From NCBI GenBank assembly GCA_963971285.1, contig OZ020251.1, forward strand, positions 9,052,001-9,116,000: a stretch of 64,000 nucleotides of DNA, written 5' to 3'. Source of the DNA: Astropecten irregularis (taxonomy: Eukaryota; Echinodermata; Asteroidea; Paxillosida; Astropectinidae). The notes under the pieces are model-generated. The model saw only the letters and a list, made by a program, of their open reading frames with translations. It was not told the DNA's origin and ran no database searches. The position numbers and the translations under genes are program-made. The first letter of the stretch is position 1; each line of letters begins with the position of its first letter. This document shows, piece after piece, positions 31,746 through 43,000 of this stretch.

Positions 31746-33624
31746 CTGTAAATCATAAAAAAAAGAAAATAAAGGAAACATTGAAGATAATATTTTTTGT
31801 TTTCAATCAATCAATCAATGATTATAAAAAAGCTGTAAACGTACAGGTTGTAGCATTGCTGCGAATATCGATAAAATGATCCCTTGGATATAGTAGTATG
31901 TGCAAAGATAATTGACTATTTGGGACACCACCAACGTACGCAGGGCTGGATAGCTTCGTTGGTACATGTGGAACGCCTGTATGGTACTAGTCAGGAGGTC
32001 GCTGGTTCGAATCCCGCTCCAGTCAATTTTTTGTTCACCATTCAATGATTTTTGGTTTTCATTTACTAATACTTCAGCGAACTCGAAAGGGGGGGGGGGG
32101 GTGTCAATTCAGTACATAACATGGTACAATGTAGGGGCCTACATAAATTTTACTACCGGTACTACTAAATTTAAAGTACAGTGTACAGGTTTGCGGTAGC
32201 ATCATGTATACTCTTCTGTAACTTTTAAGTGTGTGGTTCTGAGAAGAACTGGTGGTTTAACACTATCGGTTCTTCTCAGAACCACACTTACAGTACAGAA
32301 CTAGAACTGAGAGTGCATGGTGGTAACCGCAAACCTAGTACCTCATTTATACATCATGAATTGTATTATGGAAATGAATGACAAACCAGTACTAGTGCAG
32401 TACCTGCAGTGGCCGTAGGCATCTGATCAACTCCTCGATCAAAATCCACTGACTCTCCGTCAGTTCCAATGTGTTGGATTCGGCGAGCGATGTGAAATTT
32501 CGGTCCTTAAGTACCGAACATATGGCCATGCGTGATTCGAGTAGCCGCTCCAGCATCATGAAAATGGAGATCCACCGTGTTTTACAGTACTGGACGAGGT
32601 GGTGCTGCGGCGTTCTGTGCTGCTTTTGTTTCGACTCCAATGCCTTCGTCTGGACAGTGCTTTGGCGAAAGCGGGCGACAAGGCGAGATGCTGCATCCAC
32701 AAGTTTAGTGATGTAACGATTGCTGTCTATCCCTTCGCCTACGCTTAACTGGAGAGAATGGGCCGCACATGCTACATCATCAACTCCGATGGATTCTCCA
32801 AGTCCAACACTACCAGTCTTAATGTTAATGTTGCTTGTGTTGTCGTGGACTACGGCACTTACAACGCCCTCAAGATTCCACTGCTCAATCACGCCCTTCA
32901 ACTGGTGGCGATGAGCATCTGCAGTGTGTCGTTGAACTTGCCCCGAGGAGCTTGCCGTGTCGCCCTCGTCCTCAATTTGGTTCACTGGGGACGTGTCTAA
33001 TACCTTGGATTGGTGATGCCACTCCCCATCGATGAAGTGCACGGCGACAGTCATGTAACCATGGTAACCCTCCTGGTTGCTTGCTTTCCAGCAGTCAGTG
33101 GACAAGGCCATGCTCTTCGCATCCCGTAACTGTTGGGCGAGGGCCTGTTTCTCCCCTTCGAACATCCCCTGGAGCTGGGTTGTCATGGACGTCTGACTAG
33201 GCACTTCGTACCCAGGCTCAAAGAAAGCCATAAGGTCACGGAAGGCATGTTGATCTACCAAACTTATCGGTAGGCTGGCTTCGGCAAGCAGCCCTGCAAT
33301 TAGTTTCGATATCTTATCTGCTTTGGATGCTCTGCAGCTTTTCTGGCCGATGGACGTGATGGGGATGTCCAGGGATGGTAGGGGAGGGTCTCTCGATGGC
33401 GATTTGGCCTTAAATGCTGGAGATGATGAAGCCATTATCATTGAAGGACGGGACCAATCTCTATAGGCTCTACCAGGTCCATGCTTCATATTCACGTGGT
33501 TGTGCATGGACCCAGTGGATCCCCCAGAATAGGTGAGCGTTGCTTCGCACAGCTTACACCTCACCTTACAATTGCTGATTTTATCGAACGAAGCCCAGAC
33601 GGAACTGACATTTTTACGTGGCAT
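31053..33624 (-). CDS. BED-finger hAT transposase, two exons, 637 residues
   Basis: Exon 1 (33624-32404, 407 codons) ends CTG CAG|GTACTG, and exon 2 (31745-31053) begins after TTTACAG; both borders are phase 0. The ATG at 33624 gives MPRKNVSSVW. A BED zinc finger (W10, C23, C26, H43, H48) is followed by the hAT catalytic fold: D177 in STDCWKAS, D261 in VVHDNTSNI, C286-x2-H289 and R350-W351. The C-terminal hAT dimerisation region contains RFPSVAKLAKKYLAIPATS. The usual SER-FS motif reads SGRAFS (residues 604-609), so its Glu is Gly. Whether this is an autonomous transposon or a domesticated ZBED-like host gene is open, as I found no clear terminal repeats nearby. Its role is DNA binding and cut-and-paste transposition in the nucleus if active. 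Confidence 0.85.
31875..32055 (+). mobile_element. tRNA-like repeat with inverted flanks, copy 4
   Basis: Lies inside the hAT gene's intron in the opposite strand sense. CAAAGATAATTGACTATT, CACCACCAACGTACG, TAGCTTCGTTGGTA (A-box), GCTGGTTCGAATCCCG (B-box) and AATTTTTTGTTCACC are present in order. Confidence 0.75.
32188..32336. mobile_element. 149-bp foldback element in the hAT intron
   Basis: The ends are AGGTTTGCGGT and ACCGCAAACCT (perfect). An inner 19-base perfect inverted pair, GTGTGGTTCTGAGAAGAAC, surrounds 18 bases, so the centre would form a strong hairpin. Confidence 0.8.
32404..33624 (-). CDS. hAT transposase exon 1 (BED finger and first catalytic residues)
   Basis: Codes residues 1-407. 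A TTG-started extension upstream (to 33645) adds only seven residues and lacks an ATG. The region of residues 60-105, rich in Ser, Pro and Lys, is a linker between the finger and the catalytic domain. Confidence 0.85.
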
Positions 33625-33645
33625 GATTCTGCTGAAGTTACTCAA

Positions 33646-34370
33646 CCTACAAAAAGTACATTAAGTACAACTGACAAGATAGGCACAAGTTGGCAAGCAC
33701 GATGTCCATGGATTTATAACAGTGCAAATCGGACAAATATCCGTTTAACGAGATGAGGAAGAGAATCGGCTAAAAGAGCGGTTACTGTAACCGATAAGTC
33801 TGGTACCAGTCTGGTCGGGCCGGCCCAATACATTGAATACCATTATAGAGACAGGAAGCTAGGCCCCGTGACGTGTAATATTATGTAGTCCGGTTTCCGT
33901 ACCTTTTATCCGTGCACTACGTGTATGCGCGCGTTGAAGACAAGACTTCGTTGGTTTTCGCATGTCTGTCTGTATTGTTTTACGCACAGTGCAGGGAACC
34001 ATTTGGACATATCATGCACGTGCTGGTGGGTGTTGATGTTATGGATCGATGTGTTTACTTTCGGGTCGTCGTATGTCGTGACTTCGTGCATCGCGTGCTA
34101 TGCTTTGTTGCGCTGTCAAAATGCAAGTTGGTAGCGTTGGTGTCATTCCTTAATTCCTCCATCATGTCCATGGTGTCAAGTTTGTGAGAAATACCGGTAA
34201 GTTAAACTGACACTGGCTTGAAAATGTTGACATCGATGGATTTTTTTGGGTTGGAGTTGGAAGATACACGGGTCGCGAAGTTATAGTTATGACAGCGTCC
34301 TAGCATGCACCACTTTCAGTATCAGTACATACAACATGTAGTATTAGTAATAGTACTGTACTCTGTAGTA
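33646..34370. other. Upstream region of the hAT gene
   Basis: The transposase promoter is expected here on the minus strand, but no TATA box or clear initiator could be assigned. Overlapping frames at 33906-34187 on both strands are not recognised. Confidence 0.35.
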
Positions 34371-34520
34371 CCATGGAGGTAGAATTAGAAGGAGTTAGAA
34401 CGAATCCGAGATCAAAGAGGAGTCTCTATTGCCGGGCCATAAAAACCAGGGGATCATCACCCAACATAAACAATGACCAGCCACTTGGCCAATGCAATTA
34501 GCGCGCGACTACCTCCATGG
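34371..34520. mobile_element. 150-bp short element with TAGTA flanks
   Basis: The ends are CCATGGAGGTAG and CTACCTCCATGG. TAGTA stands on both sides (34366-34370 and 34521-34525), which could be a 5-bp target duplication or a TA duplication plus chance. Confidence 0.75.
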
Positions 34521-34827
34521 TAGTACCCTGTTGCAACAAATCGTCGAATTTATAATATCCGGTACGACGAAACTACATGTAGGAATCCAAGTTTCGTTGA
34601 CTGCTTTGCATTCATATATATTCATATATATTCGCGGTCTGGTTTAAAAATAAAAGGCAGTATTTCCATAGACAGTGTTGGTTTAGACTTAAGTTGTTGT
34701 TATAATTATTAGGCCTATAACAAAAAGTGTAAGTTATTTTGCACTGGTTTTTTAGCATTAGTCACGTGTCTTTTACGGAACCCATATTATTTACAGTATT
34801 TATTTCGGTAAGAAACTGTTGTTTTTG

Positions 34828-35402
34828 GCGAGCTGCTGCGAAGCAGTGCGAGTCTATGTAATACCGATTTCCGTCCGTCGGGCCGTCCGGCCGTCCGCGT
34901 GAAATGTTAAAGTTTTTTAGTATTTGCTTGAACCCTGATTTTTTAAAAAAATTTGTATGGGTGCGTTATCCAAAATAACGTTGTTATTATTGTAAATGGA
35001 AAATGTTAAAAAAATTTCTATTGTTTCAAAATGTTGAAGTTTTTTCTATTGTTTCAAAATGTAGATTTTTTTTTTTTTTTTTTTTTTTAATTGGGTGTGT
35101 TGTCCAAAATAATGTTGTTATTATTGTTAATGAAAAATGTTGAAGTTTTTCTATTGTTTCAAAATATTGAAGTTTTTTCTATTGTTTCAAAGTGTAGATT
35201 TTTTTTTTTTTTTTTGGATGGGTGTGTTGTCCAAAATAATGTTGTTATTATTATAAATGAAAAATGTTAAAGTCTTTTTATTGTTTCAAAATGTTGATTT
35301 TCGGGGGGGATGGGTTTGTGTGTGATGGATGGGTGTTTGCTATCATGTTTGTAACTGCACGTAAGGCTGCAGCGAGCCATGACAGCTTCGCTGTTCTAGT
35401 TT
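34828..35402. mobile_element. Repeat with GCGAGCTGCTGCGAAG / CTGCAGCGAGCC ends and internal tandem
   Basis: It starts GGCGAGCTGCTGCGAAGCAG, TGCGAGTCTATGTAATACCG and ends GGCTGCAGCGAGCC, ACAGCTTCGCTGTTCTAG. The centre (about 34930-35300) is an imperfect tandem of about 120 bases, with TATTGTTTCAAAATGTTGAA, a long T run and TGTTGTCCAAAATAATGTTG. Non-coding. Confidence 0.6.
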
Positions 35403-35626
35403 TTCACTGAAATATTGCCGAAATATGTTCATTTCAGGGTTTACAGGACCCATGAAGAAATTTTCATCTCATTAACACATCTCATTAAATTGGAACAGAA
35501 GAAGCTAAATAAATACTGAAAATAATGTGGGTGGTGTAAAAGACACTAACCCTCTAGATTTGTGGACAGGACACATTTTTTAGTGTGCAGTAGTCCCCTC
35601 TGCCCCTCTGGTTAGTCTATTAGTTA

Positions 35627-35832
35627 ACGCAACTGTTTGCGAGTTGACGCAATGTTTGGGAGTTGCTGCAATGTTTTGAGTTGACACAATGTTTGCGAGT
35701 GGACGCAATGTTTGCGCGTTGACGCAATGTTTGCTCATTGACGCAATGTTTTCGAGTTGAAGCAATATTTGCGAATTGACGGATATTTGCGAGTTGACGA
35801 AGTGTTTTCAAGTTCACAAAATGTTTTCAACA
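35627..35832. repeat. 19-bp minisatellite
   Basis: About ten units of GCGAGTTGACGCAATGTTT, progressively changed towards the right end. Minus-strand frames such as TLRQLANI reflect the repeat only. Confidence 0.85.
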
Positions 35833-37329
35833 AAAGGATTTTGAGGGCATTGCATGATCGATGAAACAATTTAGAGTGACCGAAATAATTTCCACATGTT
35901 TTACGTAAATTTTGTTTATATACAGTAGTTAAAAAACTTTTAAACTACTGGAAATGAAACTATCACAATGATCACGTGATTTCCTGAGTCAACATTTTTA
36001 ATCGGGAGATCACGTGACTTCCTTTCTTTTCGTAATTATCACGTAAAGTTGAATTTTACCGTTTATTTGTGTGGAATGTTCTATTCTACTTTTTGAAGAC
36101 CTTTCCAGTCATGGTAGAAAAAAGCATTGGCGCTAAAATGCGCCCAAAATCGCTCAACGAGGCCGGCACATGTTAAACAGTGCACATGTTAATGCATATT
36201 TACAGCTTTTATCCTTGAAATCCGATGTTGAAATTATCATAACTCCAAAAGTATACAGTATGAGCGCCCACTCCAAATTTTTCTGGAGATGTTACTTACA
36301 TGTGAAGCTAAAATTAAAAAAAAAATTACGCATTTTGAAAAATACACATTTTTTTAAATTGAGGTCAAAGGTCAAATTTTAACGTAATTTTTTTGTCGTA
36401 CATGAAAAAATTTTGGTTTTATTTTACAAAATGTAGGCCATTATAAGAGCTTTAGAATGATGTAAAATTTATCTCTGTAGGTTCTCTACTTCTGGAGATA
36501 TGGCTGTTTGAATGGGACAGATTGTGCTAATTAGTCAAAAGTTTGTTAACCCGTTTCTCAAAAAGTAATGGACCAAATTCCATAAAATTTTGGTTCTGGG
36601 GGTTTCTCATGGAGGCCAATAAGCATACCAAATTTCATTGAAATCCAAGTCGGTCGGGTTCCAAAGTGCGTTGAATTGACACGGAATGACCCCTTAGTCA
36701 TATTACTAATAATAGTTACCGGTAATAAGTGTCATCAGATCAGTACAGTTGTATTTTTTTATTTTACATACCGGTAGTACCTGTGTAATTTGTATTTGCT
36801 CCAAGGTCCAAGCCCATCTGGAAGCATTGCTTGTGATTTTTATGGATCTATTTTTGGCTGAGTAAATAAAAATATTAGTATACATGTGAACTGTACAGTA
36901 TAAGTTTGTACATGTAACTGTGTGGCCCCATCGCTTTATATTACAGGGAGTGTGCAGTTTTGCATTTGTTGTTTTTTGATGGCGACAGGGGAATCGTGCA
37001 GCTGCAATCCTGTGCATAATTAGCTGCGGCTTACAACTGCGAGCCAGTCGCTCCCGATCTGGCGACGGCTGTGGTGGTGTTAACTTAATCAGAGTCAGTT
37101 TACAAGGCACAGGTGCTTGGGGATGAAGATGTGTTGAAATAAACATCACCACATTAAGAGCGTCATTAATTGTTGGTGTGGCAGCTGGTATGTTGGCGCG
37201 TTAAACGCTTTGGCACCTCTGCATGTTTATAAACCGTAATAAAATATTTAAGCGCAAGTTTAGGTTCACAATTTGTTTTAGGGCACGTTTTGGGACTTGT
37301 CTTATTTCACAAGAGCTATTAGGCCTTGA
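35833..37329. other. Spacer, no gene supported
   Basis: Two ATCACGTGA words lie at about 35972 and 36009. The minus frame at 36706-37152 (148 residues) is long but not recognised, Cys- and Arg-rich, and has no splice or start context, so it is not called. Confidence 0.4.
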
Positions 37330-37732
37330 TTAAAGGCACAGTACAGGATTGGTCTTATACCCAAACGGAAATGTTCACAGATTTACGTATATAACTTTCA
37401 GGACATGAAGATGGTGCTGGTAGAAACATACAGTTAAAATATTTCTGCCCGAAATGGTGTGAATATCCAGAAATTAGTCGAAGAAAGACCGAAGACAGTT
37501 TTGATCTCGGGGTAGTTATGATTGATATAAATTGAGAAAAATTGAGTTAGGTTTTCGCTATTTTCTCGTGACTCAGATGTCCAATTGAGCTCAAATTTTG
37601 ACAGGTTTATGATTTCATACCTTACGTATACATAGGCCTACATGTACCGGTACCGGTATGTTTGATCAGACAAACATGACAAAGTGTGAATGATGTTCTT
37701 TGACCTTTACCAATTATGTATTGTACCTTTAA
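37330..37732 (-). mobile_element. TTAA-B element (reference description)
   Basis: The TTAA-B family in plus orientation starts TTAA, AGGTATAATACATGATTGG, TAAAGGTCACAGAACAG and ends GTTACCAATCCTGTACTGTA, CCTTTAA. Its right 170 bases (from TTACTAATTTCTGG through CACCATCTTCATACCCTG) match the reverse of TTAA-A, while its left half is different. This reversed copy is complete, with an ACCGGTACCGGTATG insertion. Confidence 0.75.
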
Positions 37733-38040
37733 ATTGAAATGAATTTAGCAGTCAGCTTGCATTACATGTAACTGCCAATCTTCCAAATAAGCATTCATTT
37801 TACTTTAATATCAAGATGCTATCGCCATTATGCACATGGTACATGTACAGGGGCATGTTTGTTGCATACGTATCATGTACATCATGCACAGTACGTAGGG
37901 CTATAAGGTTTACTGTTAAATCAAAACTCATGAAGTTAAATACATCTACATATAGGTCTGTAGGCCCTTACATGTATTATTGTTATAAAACTCAACCTGT
38001 CTGTCGTTATTTGTGGCTATCAGGACATTAGGGTTTAATA

Positions 38041-38325
38041 GGTACTGGACCTCTCACCATTGTGGCCTGGGTTCGATTGCGGCTTGGGTCATGTGAGTAG
38101 ATTTGTGTGTTGGTTCGAATTCTCTCCTATGCTACAAAGGTTTTTCTCCAGGTTCTTAGGTTTTCCTCCTTCACAAAAATCAAACACTTTCGAACTCGGG
38201 CTGTGCTCCATGATCATTATCATGATTATGGGTGGAAAGTGTGCTGCCAGCCAAGGACGCCGCCGTCAACTCGATGACGTTGTAGCCGCATCCTTCGCAA
38301 TTCATCACCCCAGCTGCGAGTAAGG
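38041..38325 (+). mobile_element. SINE-like repeat
   Basis: GGCCTGGGTTCGATTGCGGC (B-box-like) is followed by TTGGTTCGAATTCTCTCC, GGTTTTTCTCCAGGTTCTTA, GGTTTTCCTCC and ACAAAAATCAAAC, a layout common to tRNA-derived repeats in marine invertebrates. It may extend to the GATTAGCCTCCC at 38328. The frame through it is incidental. Confidence 0.55.
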
Positions 38326-39420
38326 ATGATTAGCCTCCCAAATGTTTATTTCCTAAATTCCAAGTGAACAAACCCAGTGATCCCAGCATATAACTGAATA
38401 GCAATTTGGAGACATGCACCATACTGTACATGTACAGTACATAATTTATCTACACATGTACTGCACAGTCATGTTACACATTTAAATTTCGAAGTACATA
38501 TTATGTACATGTACATTCAGTAGGCCTATTGCTTGTGTGTTGTTCTATACATACATTTACACTGTAAATTGTTCAGACACGAACACTTAAACATGATAAA
38601 GATTTGTCAATTACCTGGTATACATAATTAGCATGCAAGTGTGTACACATTATTCCAGTACATACATACAGTGTACACTGTACATGCATACGTGTACATT
38701 TACGTATGTATGTATTGTACGTATGTATATCATAAATGTACTACACTGTATATTTGTATCAATGTAATGAACGGATGTGATGTTGTAAGGTTTTGTCATT
38801 TTAATTTCCTGCCCCGCCAATTGCGTGCAAATGAAATCAATCGATCACCTTTTTTTTCCTAACCTCCCTCTAAAAATAGCGTGCACATTTCTCTGTAGGT
38901 GTAATCAATACCAGGTGGTGCAGTATTGTTTATCAGGGTGTAATCCTGAAACACAAGCCTATTTACTACCAGTTATTTGCTTTCAGGCTGAGAAGCATTA
39001 TGTAAAAGCCAGGGCTTGATTGAATACATAATTAAATTGGGTTACACATTTACATCAATGTACTGTACAGTTTAGGTCTTGCCATAGTTAAAGGTACAGT
39101 GTATCATTTTATCATTTTTTGTGATGTTGCGTTGTATTGTATTATCCTGTATTAACTTAAAGGTAATCTTTCCCAGGGTATAATTTGGAAAAGAAATACA
39201 TTTATACAGTCTGACAGTGTATCTATAATTAATAGATAATCCTTGTGAGTCTAACTGGTGACTGGCGAACACTGGTGAAATAGGCCCCTATCTATGCAGC
39301 ACACTACATGTACTGTATGCTGTAAAAACAATTGGGTGTGTTTTATTCGTCCATGATATTACTAGCCTACATGTATTACTAGGCTAGTCTGTGTTGGCTT
39401 ACGTAACAATATGCTGAGGA
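38326..39420. other. AT-rich spacer, no gene supported
   Basis: TACATG words cluster at 38425-38530 and 38660-38760. No supported open frame. Confidence 0.45.
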
Positions 39421-39790
39421 CACAGAAGGAATATGCAAGATGTACGCTCATTTTCTTTCGCATTCTCTTTGCGTAGAGCACTGGACACCGGAGGTACACA
39501 GTCTTGCAAGTCTACACAACGCTACGTTACTGTACATGTACGCCATGCCAACGCAATACTTTAACCTACGTCTGTTACATGTATACGCAATTCTACGCGC
39601 CTCTACGCCAATTATATTATGCTGGTAGGTGCGTGGTGCCTCTGCACAGGGTACATAACCATACGCCATAGCACTACGCACATCTACGCAGGCCCACCTT
39701 GAGTACGCAGCCTTATTTCGGCATGCACGATATGCCATATATGCAATACTACGCAACTCTATGTAGGACCGGTGTGAAAGGGGCTTAAAG
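39421..39790. repeat. TACGC-rich repeat
   Basis: The words CTACGCA, TACGCAA and TACGCC occur more than a dozen times on both strands, and it ends CCGGTGTGAAAGGGGCTTA, a terminus typical of short dispersed elements. The left end is unclear. It ends about 65 bases before exon 1 of the phosphatase. Confidence 0.45.
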
Positions 39791-39854
39791 CAAATATGTT
39801 TTCTGTTCCTACACACTAATTAAATTTGCATTCCATTTTGTTTCCTTTTCACAG

Positions 39855-40039
39855 GACATCTTCTACATGCCCTGCTTGATGTGTGACCCGTATGACCTCC
39901 ATTGACCTTTGACCCCTGGTGTCAGCCTGTTACGCCCCCAGCAGTGATGCCACCAGCCTTTCTGACACCATCCCCAACAGGGGTGTACGGGGACTTTCTT
40001 AATGTGCGAACAACCGGGGCCACGGAAACTGAAAAGACA
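39855..40039 (+). CDS. PTPRR: PTP exon 1: 5' UTR and residues 1-31
   Basis: TTTTCACAG|GACATC is a good acceptor, so this exon follows an untranslated exon further upstream. In the coding frame a stop lies at 39893-39895 and the first ATG is at 39947 (G at -3), giving [20 protein letters not shown]. It ends GAA AAG ACA|GTAAGT, phase 0. The start is inferred: an alternative upstream exon with another acceptor could extend the N-terminus. Confidence 0.65.
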
Positions 40040-43000
40040 GTAAGTACATTTCATGTACATTGTATGTACACGACGGGTTGGAGATTTGCCGTTTGTTATT
40101 TTGGAGGCCTCTTTACAGTTTAGGAAAGTTCGTTTGCTGTTTTTGGACAGTTCATTTGCAGTTTTTGGACAGTTCATTTGCAGTTTTTGGACAGTTCGTT
40201 TGCTGTTTTTTGACAGTTCATTTGCAGTTTTTGGACAGTTCATTTGCAGTTTTTGGACAGTCCTTGCAGTTTTTGGACAATTCATTTGCTGTTTTTGGAC
40301 AGTTCGTTTGCAGTTTTTGGACTGTTCATTATGTACATTATTGTGCAACATTTGGTATGCGAGGTACACGTATATAATGCTCCAATGGGTTTTAAGTGCA
40401 TCCTAAATTTCCTGTTTGAATCAATTCTCCCTATTCAATCGTGCGTAAAAGTAACCTTTTTTTGCCCATAGTTTGGCAATAGTCGAGTGCCGTCACAGTT
40501 ACGGTACCCCGCCGTTCATTTGAATAAGCACTAACCTTCTACATGCAATATGATATTTATGCCTCCCCATGGCAACTTTCATGCATGTCCCACCCATCTA
40601 CCATATGTCCATTCCACCCTCCTGTCCTGACTATCAACATGATCAAGCCTTGAATTTAACGGAGGCCATGGCCTTCGTTTCCCTGTTTCTTGGCCTTTGT
40701 GCCCCCCCCCCCCCCTCCCCAAATGTTCCCATAGACATTATGATTTTCCAATGCCCCTTGCAATGGAAAAGTGGCCTTGCCCTTTTCAGAACCAAATTCA
40801 AGGCCTGGATTATGCCTCCTCTGATCCTTGCTCCTATTTCTAGCCATTCTGTCATATCCTGGGGTGCGTTCCACTCCAGCTAACTACGAGCACGGCACAC
40901 AATGTGTGCCACCGTTTTCAAACCGGAATGCACTGTTCGCCAAACACGCACACAACGTTCGTTCGCCTAACAAAGCTAACGGTGTAGAGGAGGTGTTTGC
41001 TGAAGTTGGCTAACTACATTTAATGAAAGATGGACGCAGTACGCAACACATGTTCGCCATTTGTTGCGTGCGCGTTCCACTACAAAATCCAAGCGTAACG
41101 CAAACGGCACGAACATGTTCGCGTATGTTCACGCAAGCGAAACGCACCCCTGGCCTTTCATTACAGTTATTTGAATTCCTTTGTTTTTCTATCTACAGCT
41201 AACGAGGGATGAAGAGACACGAGAAGTCTTCAACTTTTGGGAGCATGCCAACGCTCCCTACCTCATAGCCATAGGATGTGCACTTGCCATTGTCATCCTC
41301 GCAATTGTAAGTTTTCTACTGTATACTCATAAAAACTAGAGTGTGCACTCTGGCGTGAATGCGCAGCCGCCATCTTTCCAGGTGTAACTTCGCAGTGTCG
41401 GTTGAGAAAAAATACCCAGATGTTACTCGGTGAACGGCGCACACTGCGTCACTCGACATGCAGCGCAATGTGGGGATCATCCTGTACTAGAACCAAATGG
41501 GTACGAATATATGACACACAATTTGAAACGGGACGTGCATTTAGACAATGGCGTCGGCCACGTTACAAGGTATCACACAAATGCACACACAAATATTTTA
41601 TTTCACTGTATGACCGTACATGTTCATTATATCTTCAGATTATTTTACAGTACATGGGTTGTTTGGTTTAAATTCAAAGATTTAACGACTTCACTTATTA
41701 AACGTAGAACATGTAGAGAAATTAGTCCCTTTATAAAGGTACATGTGTAGTATAATACTTTGGTAGCCTACCGAAACAGAAATATTTACAGATTTACCTA
41801 TAACTTACAGGGTTTAAAGGTGGTGATTGTAAAAACATATCGTTAGTATTTTTCCCCATGAAATGCTGGTTTTATCCAGAAAACAGTAAAACCAATGACC
41901 AAAAACAATTTTGGTCTTTTAAAGATAAAAAATAACGGTGACAAGATATAAGAAATACTGTGGCTGTTTTTCACCGGTTCCTCAAAAAGTGGCCACCGTA
42001 TGGGACTGAAATTTTCACAGAAGACTGTTACTGTATCTTCCTTGATATTTTTGACCATGAATGTACATTTCTTTGACAAAAACCAAAGTACGATATACCT
42101 TAAAAACAAGAAATGAATAGAATTGTAGGGAATCATGTACATGTGTGTGTACAGTACGTATGTGTTGTCATTAGTCATTGCCTCCACCATTGACCATGTC
42201 TGTCGCATGGAAACATGATGCGAATATTAGTCTCATCACAGTTGAAATAGCTGGACTGCATATGATACCCACTGTAAATATACATCAGATGGATGATTAC
42301 TCAACACTTCTGATGTACAGTATTTAAGACAGTCCTCTGTTTACAGTGTACAATATGCATGTAGTCCACAGCAAGGGCATCATTCACCGTTTCCTTTTCT
42401 GACACCTTTTTATATTTTCATCTCCTAGAGGTGCCTTGTCATTTAACGGCAACACTGCTAAGGTCTGATCAAACCAGTCCTTCACTCTACAACAATACTA
42501 ATGGTCTCTTTACAGTATGAATAGGGGATACCAAGTCCAGAGCAAGGCAGTAATGAATGCCTCTTCCTCTATGGTGTGGAAAACCTGTTCCTTGATATTG
42601 ACAGTAAGGGCAGACACCTACATGTACATATAAATAAACGTAGTCAGCAGCACTGGCAGGCAACAATGCCTCCATGCCTACACAGAACATAATTATCGTG
42701 AGATCCATCCCTCACACCATGGAGGAATAAAACCTCACACTGAACACATGCTGAAATAAAACTGATAACATCTCTGCAGTATATTGAAGGTAGTATAATA
42801 CTTTGGTAAGAGACCAAAACAGAAATGTGCACAGATTTACGTACAACTTACAGGGTATAAAGATGGTGGTGGTATAGAAACATACCGTTAAAATGTTTCT
42901 GTCTGAAATGGTGTATTTATCCAGAAATAAGTCAAACAACGACCAACATTTTTTTTGATCTTTTAAAAGATCAAAAATAAAAGAGAAAAGACTTAAGAAA

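Noticed and set aside
36706-37152. 148-residue minus-strand frame
   Set aside because: Long but unrecognised, without splice, promoter or repeat context; composition fits chance in low-stop sequence.
39863-40369. 168-residue minus frame and overlapping plus frames with repeated [13 protein letters not shown]-type words
   Set aside because: Produced by the 22-bp minisatellite in phosphatase intron 1.
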